Assembly (NCBI GenBank): GCA_016795065.1
Contig: JAEUIU010000078.1
Coordinates: 1-64,000 of the forward strand
Length of the DNA: 64,000 nucleotides
From: Phycisphaerae bacterium
GTDB lineage: Bacteria; Planctomycetota; Phycisphaerae; Phycisphaerales; SM1A02
Direction: 5' to 3'
Part shown: one piece after another, positions 41,172-50,607 of the stretch
How the letters are laid out: the number at the start of each line of letters is the position of its first letter
How positions within the stretch are numbered: position 1 is the first letter of the stretch
The notes under the pieces: model-generated
The model's database searches: none
What the model was told of the DNA's origin: nothing
What the model saw: the letters and a program-made list of their open reading frames with translations, nothing else
Position numbers and translations under genes: made by a program

Positions 41172-43058
41172 TCAATGCCCGCCCGCGGCGAGTTCCTTTG
41201 GATCCAAGTGCATCCACTTGTTGAGGAACGGCGTGAGGACAAAGAGCAGGAACCCCGCGGCGACGGCCACGATGCCGAGCTGGCCGAAGACCTCGCCATA
41301 GGTGTTCACGGTCTCCCATGGCGGTGGAACGGTCCCCTCGCCGGCCCCATGTTCGCCGCCGGTCAGGCGGGCGATGAAGGACGCGAGGTACTGCGAGAAG
41401 GCGGTGGCGAGGAACCAGGTGCCCATGACGGCGCTGGCCATCCGGGTCGGCGAGAGCTTCGTCACCAGCGAGAGTCCGACGGGCGACAGGCACAACTCGC
41501 CGGTTGTCTGGAGGACATAGCTCAGGATGAGGAACTGCATCGCGACCATGCCCATCGAGTCGGCGCTCTTGGCTGCCCACCAGAGGACGCCGAAGCCGAT
41601 CCCGAGCTGAACGAGGCCGAGGCCGAACTTGAAGGGAGCGCTCGGATCCTTCCCGGCGCGCCCGAGGAACACCCAAAGCTGCGAGAAGATGAGCCCGAAC
41701 AGCATGATGCAAATCGGGTTGACCGCCTGGAAGACCGAGGCCTTCAGCTCGCCGCCGCCGACGCCGATGAGGGCGTGCTTCGAGTCGTTGGCGGTGAAGG
41801 TGATGGTCCCGACCGTGGTGTTCGGGTCTTCCTTAATGGCCTCGAGCCGGGCCTTCTGGGCGTCGGCGATGTCGGCCAACTCCCAGCGCTTGCCGTCGAT
41901 GGTCTGGCCGTAGAACTCCTGGGTGATCTCGACGTTCTTGTATTCCTTCCCGATGTCAGCCGGGGCGTCGCCCACGACACGGTCAACGTTGCGGTCCGTG
42001 AAGTTGTTGACACTGCTGCCGGCTTGTTCAAAGATCGCCCAGAAGAGCATCGAGAAGAAGGTCAGGACGAGAACGACGATGAGCCGCTCCCGTTCGACTT
42101 TCGTCGACGTGACCATGCCGAAGATGAGGTAGGCGAGGCTGACCACCCCGAAGGTGGTGAGGACGTAGCCAGCCATTTCGTTGCGGCTGATCAGGAGTGC
42201 GATCAGGGGCACGCACGCCAAGGTCGCGACGGCAACGACGCCGAAACGGAAGGTCGAAGAGCCCTTGAGCAGGCTGCGGTCATCCGGCGGCGGGCGGCCG
42301 ATGTCCTTGGGGATGCCGCCTCGGCTGAGGTTCATTGCCGCCACGATCGCAGCGATGACGAGGGCGATGGCGACCGGGGCGTTGAGCCCCATCTGGAGCA
42401 TGTCATCCTTGGTGCTGATGAACATGACCGCGGTGGCGCCGACGGCAGTCGCGATGATGAGAGCCGTCGACAGCGCCGACGGCGCGACGAAGGTCGCCAA
42501 CCCGACCAACATGCCGATCGTGGCCAACCCGAAGCCGTAGTGCCAGCCGTAGGTCTCGCCGATGTAGCCGCAGACCAGCGGTGCAAGACCGGCGCCGAGG
42601 TTGATGCCGATGTAGAAGATCGTGAATCCAGCGTCACGTCGGGCGCTCGCAGCGGGGTAAAGGGCCCCGACCATGGTCGAGATGTTGGGCTTGAAGAAGC
42701 CGTTGCCGCAAATGAGCAGGGCCAAGGCGGTGTAGAGGCCCACCGTCGTTTCGACCGTCATGACCAAGTGCCCGGCGGCCATGAGCAGGCCGCCGAGGAT
42801 GATCGAGAGTCTCGTGCCGAGTAACCGGTCGGCGAGGATGCCGCCGATGAAGGGCGTCGCATAGACCAAGGCCGTGTACGCACCGTAAATCGCGTACGCC
42901 GAATCGTCGGTCGCCTTCAGGAACCCCTTCGTTAAGTAGAAGATGAGGAGCGCCCGCATCCCGTAGAACGAGAAGCGTTCCCACATTTCGACGAAGAAGA
43001 GAAGGAAGAGTCCAGGCGGATGACGCTCGATGGCACCCGGGGATGCGGTGGTACTCAT
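41172..43058 (-). CDS. POT/PTR2-family peptide transporter
   Basis: This 628-aa membrane protein carries the POT motif EMWERFSFYGMRALLIFYLTKGFL near the N-terminus, and GNGFFKPNISTMVG. It has about fourteen helices and a hydrophilic insert near the middle (residues about 385-480, NNFTDRNVDRVVGDAPADIG onwards). It is a proton-coupled importer of di- and tripeptides. The ATG at 43058 starts just before the first helix. The inserted loop is longer than in typical bacterial POT proteins of about 500 aa. Confidence 0.9.
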   Translation of the reverse strand: MSTTASPGAIERHPPGLFLLFFVEMWERFSFYGMRALLIFYLTKGFLKATDDSAYAIYGAYTALVYATPFIGGILADRLLGTRLSIILGGLLMAAGHLVMTVETTVGLYTALALLICGNGFFKPNISTMVGALYPAASARRDAGFTIFYIGINLGAGLAPLVCGYIGETYGWHYGFGLATIGMLVGLATFVAPSALSTALIIATAVGATAVMFISTKDDMLQMGLNAPVAIALVIAAIVAAMNLSRGGIPKDIGRPPPDDRSLLKGSSTFRFGVVAVATLACVPLIALLISRNEMAGYVLTTFGVVSLAYLIFGMVTSTKVERERLIVVLVLTFFSMLFWAIFEQAGSSVNNFTDRNVDRVVGDAPADIGKEYKNVEITQEFYGQTIDGKRWELADIADAQKARLEAIKEDPNTTVGTITFTANDSKHALIGVGGGELKASVFQAVNPICIMLFGLIFSQLWVFLGRAGKDPSAPFKFGLGLVQLGIGFGVLWWAAKSADSMGMVAMQFLILSYVLQTTGELCLSPVGLSLVTKLSPTRMASAVMGTWFLATAFSQYLASFIARLTGGEHGAGEGTVPPPWETVNTYGEVFGQLGIVAVAAGFLLFVLTPFLNKWMHLDPKELAAGGH

Positions 43059-43167
43059 GAAGGCAACATACCCTGAACGCTTCACCCGGTGGCAGCGGGT
43101 CACTGCATTCGCGGGCAGGCCACGGCTGGCGGCAGCGCACGCGTCAGGCGACAATCGCAACGTGTCG

Positions 43168-43899
43168 ATGCCCGCCCGAACGATTCGCCTGCGACGGCCG
43201 CCGCAACTGATTCGGGTCGATGGGCGGTACGTGCCACCGGTCTCATTGGCCGAGGTCGATCGCGTCTGGGAGTCGCTTCGGGCTGCGAATCCCCGCTATT
43301 TCGATGGCCCCATCCTGCATGTGCTGGGCATGAGTCGCAACGGCCACGGAGGCGTGGTGCTTCATGTCGCCGAGACCAGCTATCGGTTCTACGCGGTGCA
43401 ACGGCCCGGGCTTGTCGGTGGGTTCGACTGCGGTATTCGCCCTCTCGGTGCGAAGGGGCTCTGTCGCTGGCGGCCGCCCGCAGAAGGGTCCGGAGCTTCA
43501 AGCGCCCTTGGAGGTGGGGAGCCGCGTGATCGCTACCTCATGGCCCGACGCTCGGCGGCGGTTGCCTACTACCCCAACGAGTGGGAGTTCGCTCCGGGGG
43601 GCGGATTGGAACCCGACGACGACCCGGCTGGCTGCCTCCTTCGCGAACTGGCCGAGGAGACCGATTATGAAGCGGTCTCGCCTCCGATTGCCGTGGCGCT
43701 GCTCTACGACCCGGGAGCGCTTTCGTGGGAGGTTGTGCACAAACTCGAGGTGCGGTTGTCGAGCCATGCGGACGCGACCCACGCCTGGGAGCACGCCGAG
43801 CGGAACCTCGTGGCGTATGGGGAGTGGCCCGAACCGCTCGCGGCCGTCGCCAGAACGATGATCGACCTCATTCCGCGACCTTCGCCGCCGCCTCGTTGA
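43168..43899 (+). CDS. Nudix-domain protein with a modified Nudix box
   Basis: This 243-aa protein has a Nudix box at about 144-167: GGGLEPDDDPAGCLLRELAEETDY. The core REUXEE (RELAEE) is intact, but the first box Glu is Asp and the Gly near the end is Asp. Nudix enzymes cleave nucleoside diphosphate-linked compounds. The N-terminal 115 residues look like a poorly conserved lead domain. ATG at 43168 (or GTG at 43162) is assumed. The last 32 bases overlap the kinase gene on the opposite strand. Substrate is unknown. Confidence 0.7.
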   Translation: MPARTIRLRRPPQLIRVDGRYVPPVSLAEVDRVWESLRAANPRYFDGPILHVLGMSRNGHGGVVLHVAETSYRFYAVQRPGLVGGFDCGIRPLGAKGLCRWRPPAEGSGASSALGGGEPRDRYLMARRSAAVAYYPNEWEFAPGGGLEPDDDPAGCLLRELAEETDYEAVSPPIAVALLYDPGALSWEVVHKLEVRLSSHADATHAWEHAERNLVAYGEWPEPLAAVARTMIDLIPRPSPPPR

Positions 43900-46099
43900 G
43901 GACCGCACGGCACGCTCCGACCAAGGTATCGAGCGGGAAGGGCTTTCGAAGGACCCGGCAGGGGGCCAGGTTCGCGGTTGGGGCTTGAACGCCCCCAGTG
44001 ACGAAGAGACAGGGGATGCGGATGCCAAGCGACCGCAGGCGTTCGAGGCACTCGATGCCGGAGATCCCAGGCAAGTCAATATCCATGATGAGGAGGTCGA
44101 TCGAGAAGGGCCCTTGGGTGAGGATCGACTCGACCTCCTCGGCATCGCCGCGGGCGACGACGTCGATGTCGAGGCTCTCAAAGGCGGCGACCAGTACGTC
44201 ACGAATGGCAGAATCGTCTTCGACGACGAGGATCCGGTTGACGTCGGCGAGCCGCTCATCGGCGTTGATGTCCAGCGGGGCATCTTCGACTAGGCGCGGC
44301 TCGTCGGCCTGAAGCGGGAACCAGACCGAGACCCGCAGGCCACCCAGGGCCGGAGAGGAATCGAGACGAAGCCGGCCGCCAGCCTCTTGGGCGACACGCA
44401 TGCAGATCGCGAGGCCAAGGCCGGTGCCTGCGTCGCCCTTGGTGGTGAAGAAGGCCTGAGTGACCTGCTTGCGCAACGCTTCGGGAACGCCGGGGCCATT
44501 GTCTTCGACGATGAGGACCGCGGCCGGACCGAGGTCGGAGCCCGTTTCGACGCCGCAGGAGAGTCGTACCGTTCCTCGCGGGCCGACGGCATCGCGGGCG
44601 TTGACGACGAGATTGAGGACGAGCTGACGAATGCCTTGGGCGGTGGAACGGACGATGCAGTTCTGGGCAGCGCCGATGTCGGTCTCGAGCACGACGCCGC
44701 GCGGGAGGAGCCGCGAGGCCAGACGCACTGCGGCATCCACCTCATGAAAGAGCGGCCTTGGCTCGGGCTGTTCGATCTCGCCGCGGTGGGCGTGGATGAG
44801 TCCGCTGACGATGCCGCGGGCGCCGTTGGCGACGCGGTCGATGTCAGCCAGCGTCGAAAGCACTTCGCCGTCGCCGGTGCGCTGGCGAAGCAATTGCACG
44901 TGGCTGGTGATGGCGAAGAGGATGTTGTTGAAGTCGTGGGCAATGCCGCCGGTCAGTTGGGCGACGAGTTCGGTGCGCTCGAGTTGCCGCTGGAGAGCCG
45001 CGAACCGGTTTCCCGCCTCGACGCTGTCGCGCTGTTCCAGGCCGCGGGCGACCGCGAAGGCAAGCGTCTGCATCGTCGCGATCTCGTCGGGTCGCCAGCG
45101 ACGGGCGTCGTTGAGATCCTCAAAGAGGAGAGCGCCGCGCAGGGTGCCGCCAGCCATGATGGGTAGGGCAACGAGCGATTGGACCTCGGGCTTCATTCGC
45201 GCGAGGAACTCGGGGCGTCGGGTCGTTTCGTCATCGCGGGTGAGAACGAGCGGGCCTCCGCCTGCCAGCGCGCCGGCCCACCATCGGGCCGACTCCATCG
45301 GAACGGTACTTCGTCGGTATGCGGCCGAAGGTGACCCGTCGGTCGTCCACTCGCTGACCAGCTTCACTTGCTCGGCTTGGGCATCGAGCAGGAAGTAGGA
45401 CGCTCGCGTGGCCCCGAATTCCGAGCCGAGCATGCCGATCGCGCCGCCGATGGTCGCGTCCAAGTCCTCGGTCTGGAGGAAGCTCTCGAGGAGTCGGGTG
45501 GAGAGTTGCTGGAGGGCGAGGGCCTGCCGCTGCTGTTCGTCGGCGCGTCGACGGTCGGTCAGGTCGACCGCGACGATCTCCCAGAGTTGCGGCGGAATGC
45601 CAGCGCCGGGAACCGGACCCTGCCGCTCGTGGAACCATCGCCAGCTTCCGTCCGGGGCGCGGAGTCGGTACTGGAATTCCAGACGGTCGCCACGGCCCTG
45701 ACGGCGATGGCGAAGTGCGGCGAGGAGGCTCGGGCGGTCATCGGGATGGACGAACTCGTGGAAACTCCTGCGACCGCTGACCAGATCGGCGGCGGGCACT
45801 CCGAGAATCGATTCGATGTTCGGCGTGACCCACGCGAAGCCACCCTCGGCGTTGATGCGGGCGACGATGAGATGCGCCGATTCGGCGATCGAAAGAAGGC
45901 AGGCCGAGGTTTCCGCGTCAAGGTAGGCAAGTGAACGCGTTCCGCGCCGCTCCGAACGCCCCAGCAGGACAGCGAACCCGATGGCCATGATGGCGAGAAT
46001 CGCCAGGCCCAGGGCGAGAAAGATGTTCGGATCGATCTCGCTGTTGGGCGTGCCAATGGCCAGCGTGATGGCCAGCAGGTTGAACGGAACGGAGCACAC
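43868..46099 (-). CDS. Hybrid histidine kinase (PAS, GAF, kinase, receiver)
   Basis: This 743-aa protein has one N-terminal transmembrane helix (about 26-46), a PAS domain (65-182) and a GAF domain (195-355). The HisKA domain has phospho-acceptor His388 in GGIAHDFNN. The HATPase has NLVVNARDAV, EDNGPGVP and GTGLGLAI. The C-terminal receiver (621-743) has Asp673 (LLIMDIDLPG) and a Lys in RKPFP. It is complete and presumably active. No separate response regulator is next to it, so it may relay onward or signal by itself. It lies 100 bp downstream of the Bat operon on the same strand; a functional link is unproven. Confidence 0.9.
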   Translation of the reverse strand: MCSVPFNLLAITLAIGTPNSEIDPNIFLALGLAILAIMAIGFAVLLGRSERRGTRSLAYLDAETSACLLSIAESAHLIVARINAEGGFAWVTPNIESILGVPAADLVSGRRSFHEFVHPDDRPSLLAALRHRRQGRGDRLEFQYRLRAPDGSWRWFHERQGPVPGAGIPPQLWEIVAVDLTDRRRADEQQRQALALQQLSTRLLESFLQTEDLDATIGGAIGMLGSEFGATRASYFLLDAQAEQVKLVSEWTTDGSPSAAYRRSTVPMESARWWAGALAGGGPLVLTRDDETTRRPEFLARMKPEVQSLVALPIMAGGTLRGALLFEDLNDARRWRPDEIATMQTLAFAVARGLEQRDSVEAGNRFAALQRQLERTELVAQLTGGIAHDFNNILFAITSHVQLLRQRTGDGEVLSTLADIDRVANGARGIVSGLIHAHRGEIEQPEPRPLFHEVDAAVRLASRLLPRGVVLETDIGAAQNCIVRSTAQGIRQLVLNLVVNARDAVGPRGTVRLSCGVETGSDLGPAAVLIVEDNGPGVPEALRKQVTQAFFTTKGDAGTGLGLAICMRVAQEAGGRLRLDSSPALGGLRVSVWFPLQADEPRLVEDAPLDINADERLADVNRILVVEDDSAIRDVLVAAFESLDIDVVARGDAEEVESILTQGPFSIDLLIMDIDLPGISGIECLERLRSLGIRIPCLFVTGGVQAPTANLAPCRVLRKPFPLDTLVGACRAVLNEAAAKVAE

Positions 46100-46199
46100 G
46101 CTCTACCAGCCTACCGCTCAGGGCAGGTCAGGGGGTGGAATCGCTCGCAGCGTCCGTGACCTTCTGCCTTGGATTGGGAGCCCAGCCTCCGATCGAAGC

Positions 46200-49100
46200 C
46201 TATCGGCCCACGCCGACCCATCGATTGAGGACCGTACGCAGGGAGCCATCGGCATCGGCGGCGTGTGCACCCGAGGCCTCATGAGCGGCCGCCGAGCCGT
46301 TTGGCTTCAGCTCCGCCGTGAGCGGCACGTGGCCGTTGGTCGGGCCGAAGTAGGCGGCCTCCAAGGCGTGGATCTCGCCGAGGAGTTTCGCCCGATCGGC
46401 ATCGACGAGTCGATCGCTCCGCTCGACCAAGATGCGGCGAAGGGCGGTGATGACACTGAGTGGCGTCATTCTCTCGGGGAGGATCTCCTCGGTGACATCG
46501 GTGCTGACGCGGCGGCGACGGGACCAGAGAACACCGATGCCGATGAGGCCGAGGACCGCGACCGAGGCAATGACTGCGTTGCGGGCCGACCACGGTGAGC
46601 GGACCACGGCAACGGTGAGTCCCGTGATCGGGACCACATCCATGTCGCTGTACTGCTTGGCAGCGATCTTCGCGTCGGAACCGGTCGCGTATTCGCTCGC
46701 CAATACGGGAAGCGTGAAGTTCGCTCCGACGGGTCCACCGGTCGGGGTGAAGGTGATCATCCACGAGCGCTCGGAGGGCATGCGCCAGATGCCGTTGGCG
46801 TCAGGTTCGGGGTACTCCGGGGCATCCTTCGGCGGGGCTCCCGGCATGACCATGCCCATGTATCCGCCGCTCATGTTCTTCCCAGACTCCAAGAGTGCCG
46901 GGGGACGGGCTTCGATGTTCTTCTCCGTCACCGTGTAGCCATCAAGTGAGGTGGCCAGCCCCGGGAAGAGGGTGGTGAGATCGGGGATGACCCCTTCGCC
47001 GCGGGCGATGATCTCGAGCGTGACGCGATGTTCGGCGTCGGAGTCGTCGATGTCGCGGAGGTCGAGCACCTGGGTTACGTCGAGCTTCCGCACCGGGCGC
47101 AGGCCACCGGACTCGTTCGCTACCACCGGCGGGGCGTTGGAGATGACCGGGAGGGTGACCGGACCCACCGTGTCGTTGAACTGCAGGTCCATCGAGACTT
47201 GCGGCAGGCGGTCGACGCTCTTGTCTTTGGCTTTGAGTGTCAGGTAGATGAGGGGCTTCTCCATCCAGCCATCCTCGCCACCCTCGCGCACGGGGCGGCC
47301 TGGAATGAGCGGATCAAAGAAGCCGATGGCCTCGACCTCGAACCGTTCGGTCAGGGCGCCTTCGACGTTCTTTCGAAGGAGGTCGCGGTAGTTCATCGAC
47401 TTCCAGGTCATACCGAAGCGCATGAAGACGTCGTTCTGGAGATAGCGCGAGAAGCCTCCCGTTTCACGATCGACTTGGGCCGTGTAGCGCAACGCAAGGA
47501 CGGCGCCGAACGACTCGCCCTGGCCGATTCGGTCGGGGCCGTCGACGGCCAAGCGCAACTTGATCTCGTCCTTGACGAGGTCCTGATAGAGGTCGTTCAA
47601 TCGGTTGAGGGCGGCGCCGGCTGGATGCTCGCGGATGATCCGCAGCGAGTGGCGCACGATGCGCGGCTTGACGTCGGGCTCGAGGCGACCGAGCGAGTCG
47701 GAGATGGCCCGAGCGAAGGCGCCGATGTGACGGGTGGCCGAATCGCCCGGCAGGGCGTCGATCGCCTTGCGGATGAGGTCGATCTGGTCGTCCTGCGGCG
47801 AGCCTTCGACGAGGAGATCGTCGCGGGTCAGGTAGTTCAGCTCGGTCGAGCCGACGGCCGCGTTGAACCAGGCCAGGTAGACGGTGGCGTCGTCCCGCTG
47901 CTCGCCCTTGGCGACGAGCTGAGCGTACCGGTCGGCGGTCTGAGCGAAGGCCTCAAAGGCCTCCTTGCGGTACTGGTTGTAGGTCGCGAAGTCCTTCTTC
48001 TCGTCGGCCTGCTTGAACTGGACACGGTCGTAGGTCAGGCCAGCCTTGGTGACGGCATAGCGCCAGGTGCTTGTATCGGAGGCGAGGGCGAGATCGATGA
48101 GTTCGATGGCCAAGGCGTAGCCGGCCTCAATGATCGCCGCCACCTCGGATTGGGTGCGCTTCACGCCGAGGGCCTGTTGTGCGCGGCGATCGCGCCAATC
48201 GCCACTCAGCCCCGAGCGCATCTGCTCGCTGAGGGACGCGGCGGTTTCCGGTGCCAGCCGCGCAAGCGATCCGAAGATGCGTTCGATGCCCTCACGGGTG
48301 AAGGCTTCGGTGCGGCCGTGGCAGGCTCGGAAGACCATGGCGACGGACGGCAGGCGACGGGGATCGAGCCCGATCGAGTCCATGACCTCGATGAGGCGCT
48401 CGAGCCGATCGATGTTGCGACGCTGGCGGCCGCGGGTCAGTGGGGCGGCGGCCAGCGGTTCGCGGCCGTAGTAATAGAACTCATCCTCGGGCGGTTGCGA
48501 GGCGGTGCGCATCTTCTCTTCCCATTGCCGCAGGAAGCGATCGGCGAGATCGACCCCTTGGTCGGGAAAGCGCTTGGCGGCATGGGCGAGGTAATCAAGA
48601 GCGAGGTCAGCCTCATCGGCCTTAAGCGCAAGTCCGATGGCGGCGCGGTAAGCACGGCTGGCAAGGCTTGGCTCGAGGGAGCCCATCCATCGCTGGTCAG
48701 GTAAGGCTCGCAGAAGGAACTCGGTGTCGCGGGTGAGGTTCTGGACGCGACCCCATTGCTGTGGCTGACGGGGTTGCTCGAAGGACGCTTCGATTTCGCC
48801 CACCAGGGCGGTCGTGAGCATCCGAAGCGGGACACGGATCGTCTCCTCGGGAAGCCCACCGTCGCCGGCGCTGCGGGCAAGGAGGGTATCGACCGCTTCC
48901 TTCATCGTGAGGATGGTCTGGGCCCGGCGGTCGGTGTCCATCGACGCGTTGCGAAGTCCGACCGATTTGAGGGCAATCGCTTCGAGCGCGGCAGGTGCGA
49001 GGGCGGCGTTGGCGAAGACGGCCTTGAGCCACGCCGACCCGGGAGCGGGCGGCATTTGCGGAAGGAGGTCGATGGCCCGACGCAAGGCGTCCTGACGGAT

Positions 49101-50312
49101 CGGGCCCTCGGCCTCATCGATCTGGGTGACCTCACAGTAGAGGTCCCACGCCGTGCGGAGGTGCATGTCGGCGTTGTCACCGGCCTTTGGGCTTGCCGCG
49201 AAGTCTTGGTGGTAGCGGCCGTGATTGAGAAGCGCCTTGGCATCGCGACGCTGGCGGGCGATATCGAGGGCAGGGAAGTAGGCGTAGGCATCGACGGTCA
49301 GGCCGGAGGTGATCAGGAAGCGAACGGTGCGTTCACGCTTCGGGTCGGGTTCGCGCGTGCCGTCGCGCCCAAATTGGGTCGTTCCTTGGGCGATCATCGC
49401 CAAGGCCGGCGCCGTGCTGTAGCGCGTCGCGGCGAGCTTGAAGAGTTGGGCTAGTACGTCGACTTGCCAATCTTCGAGGGAACCGGGAGCGATCTCGGCG
49501 AGGGCAATCACTTCTTCTGGAAGGAATGGAGGGTCGACCTTTTGATTTGGGTCGCCCTGCGGTCGCTTGTTCGCGTTCTGGAGGAGATGGGTGTAGACCG
49601 CCTTGCCTTCGGCTTCGGGCAGTTCGGTGATGAAGGTACGGACCGTTTCCCACTCGCCGGCGAGGAATTGGATGTGGAACCACTTGGCCAATCCAGCAGG
49701 ATTCTTGTCCTCGGGTCGCTTCACCGCTCCGAAACCGAGCTGCGATCGGGCTGAAAGGACTGCTTGTGGCGTACGCGTGAAATCAAGTTGCTTGATGGCT
49801 TCGGGGAAGGGCACGACCGCTGGGGCGGCGCCGGCGACCTTGAGACCGAGGATGACGTCGAGGTCGATCCCTTGGGCCGCGAGCGGACCGGAGAGGAGCG
49901 ACGCCAGCGAGTCGGTGAGGTAGGCGCGCAGCGCGGCCCGTTCCTCTTCGTTCGCGTTGGCGTATTCGCGCCGGATATCGGAGATCTCTTCGGCCGAAAG
50001 ACCCGGCACCGGAAGATCCGCCACCGGAACGCCTTGCGCTGGAAGTCCCTGTCCGCCGACGACGCCTGCCGGCACGACAGGCTGTCCGACGGCGCTCGCG
50101 GGCACGGTTGGGCTGACGGGAACGCCCTGGACAACGCGCGAGGTCGTACCGGCGCCGCTCGTCCCTGAGGCCGGAACGATTCGGACCGCCGGGACAGCTT
50201 GCGTCGCCGGAACCTGTCTCGGTTCCGCCAGGGCCACGGCCACAACGACCGAGGGGCCCAGGACGCCGATCCACCGAGAGCCCAACACGATCAGACGGGA
50301 CATTTCGCGCAC
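46200..50312 (-). CDS. 1370-aa membrane-anchored protein at the end of the Bat-type operon (BatD-like)
   Basis: The protein starts with a hydrophobic signal (MREMSRLIVLGSRWIGVLGPSVVVAVALA) and a Val/Pro/Gly/Gln-rich lead. A very long predominantly helical region, roughly 110-1050, follows. Residues about 1050-1240 are beta-rich (VTLPVISNAPPVVANESGG, HRVTLEIIARGEGV). One transmembrane helix is at about 1245-1265, followed by a cytoplasmic tail. Position and topology match BatD-like proteins of aerotolerance (Bat) operons, but no specific domain was recognised. The start is GTG at 50312, or ATG at 50303, with aaaggtgg just upstream. It is far larger than ordinary BatD. Confidence 0.7.
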   Translation of the reverse strand: MREMSRLIVLGSRWIGVLGPSVVVAVALAEPRQVPATQAVPAVRIVPASGTSGAGTTSRVVQGVPVSPTVPASAVGQPVVPAGVVGGQGLPAQGVPVADLPVPGLSAEEISDIRREYANANEEERAALRAYLTDSLASLLSGPLAAQGIDLDVILGLKVAGAAPAVVPFPEAIKQLDFTRTPQAVLSARSQLGFGAVKRPEDKNPAGLAKWFHIQFLAGEWETVRTFITELPEAEGKAVYTHLLQNANKRPQGDPNQKVDPPFLPEEVIALAEIAPGSLEDWQVDVLAQLFKLAATRYSTAPALAMIAQGTTQFGRDGTREPDPKRERTVRFLITSGLTVDAYAYFPALDIARQRRDAKALLNHGRYHQDFAASPKAGDNADMHLRTAWDLYCEVTQIDEAEGPIRQDALRRAIDLLPQMPPAPGSAWLKAVFANAALAPAALEAIALKSVGLRNASMDTDRRAQTILTMKEAVDTLLARSAGDGGLPEETIRVPLRMLTTALVGEIEASFEQPRQPQQWGRVQNLTRDTEFLLRALPDQRWMGSLEPSLASRAYRAAIGLALKADEADLALDYLAHAAKRFPDQGVDLADRFLRQWEEKMRTASQPPEDEFYYYGREPLAAAPLTRGRQRRNIDRLERLIEVMDSIGLDPRRLPSVAMVFRACHGRTEAFTREGIERIFGSLARLAPETAASLSEQMRSGLSGDWRDRRAQQALGVKRTQSEVAAIIEAGYALAIELIDLALASDTSTWRYAVTKAGLTYDRVQFKQADEKKDFATYNQYRKEAFEAFAQTADRYAQLVAKGEQRDDATVYLAWFNAAVGSTELNYLTRDDLLVEGSPQDDQIDLIRKAIDALPGDSATRHIGAFARAISDSLGRLEPDVKPRIVRHSLRIIREHPAGAALNRLNDLYQDLVKDEIKLRLAVDGPDRIGQGESFGAVLALRYTAQVDRETGGFSRYLQNDVFMRFGMTWKSMNYRDLLRKNVEGALTERFEVEAIGFFDPLIPGRPVREGGEDGWMEKPLIYLTLKAKDKSVDRLPQVSMDLQFNDTVGPVTLPVISNAPPVVANESGGLRPVRKLDVTQVLDLRDIDDSDAEHRVTLEIIARGEGVIPDLTTLFPGLATSLDGYTVTEKNIEARPPALLESGKNMSGGYMGMVMPGAPPKDAPEYPEPDANGIWRMPSERSWMITFTPTGGPVGANFTLPVLASEYATGSDAKIAAKQYSDMDVVPITGLTVAVVRSPWSARNAVIASVAVLGLIGIGVLWSRRRRVSTDVTEEILPERMTPLSVITALRRILVERSDRLVDADRAKLLGEIHALEAAYFGPTNGHVPLTAELKPNGSAAAHEASGAHAADADGSLRTVLNRWVGVGR

Positions 50313-50607
50313 GCATCCACCTTTGAGTTCGATGTCAATCTTGGTCGTCGTCGTTTGCTCAGAGTTCGACCCACTCGGAGTTCGAGTTCACCCGCAGTCT
50401 CACTCGCAGTCGAGGAAGGGCTGGATTGTGAGCGGGTTGCTCGTCGCTTGGCGAGTGCCTTGCGATGCCGCATGTCTCGCCCGCTCGTCCCAAACGACAT
50501 CACGCAGGGGCTTCACTCCGCACATCGCCGCGCCCGTCGCAGCCCGTGAGGAGCTTCGTCCGAGCCATCAGCCCATTGACCTTCCCCAGCGTTCGCGGCG
50601 ATCCGCA
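50313..50607. other. 295-bp leader of the 1370-aa gene with gagttcga repeats
   Basis: Three plus-strand copies of gagttcga occur at 50325-50332, 50362-50369 and 50378-50385. No protein-like frame is present. This is the longest gap inside the Bat operon, so a separate promoter or processing site is likely. Confidence 0.4.

Noticed and set aside
41175..42824. 549-aa plus-strand frame inside the POT transporter
   Set aside because: Asp/Glu/Arg/Gly-rich, opposite a membrane protein with POT motifs.
47028..48704. 558-aa plus-strand frame
   Set aside because: Antisense shadow of the 1370-aa gene; no signal or domain.
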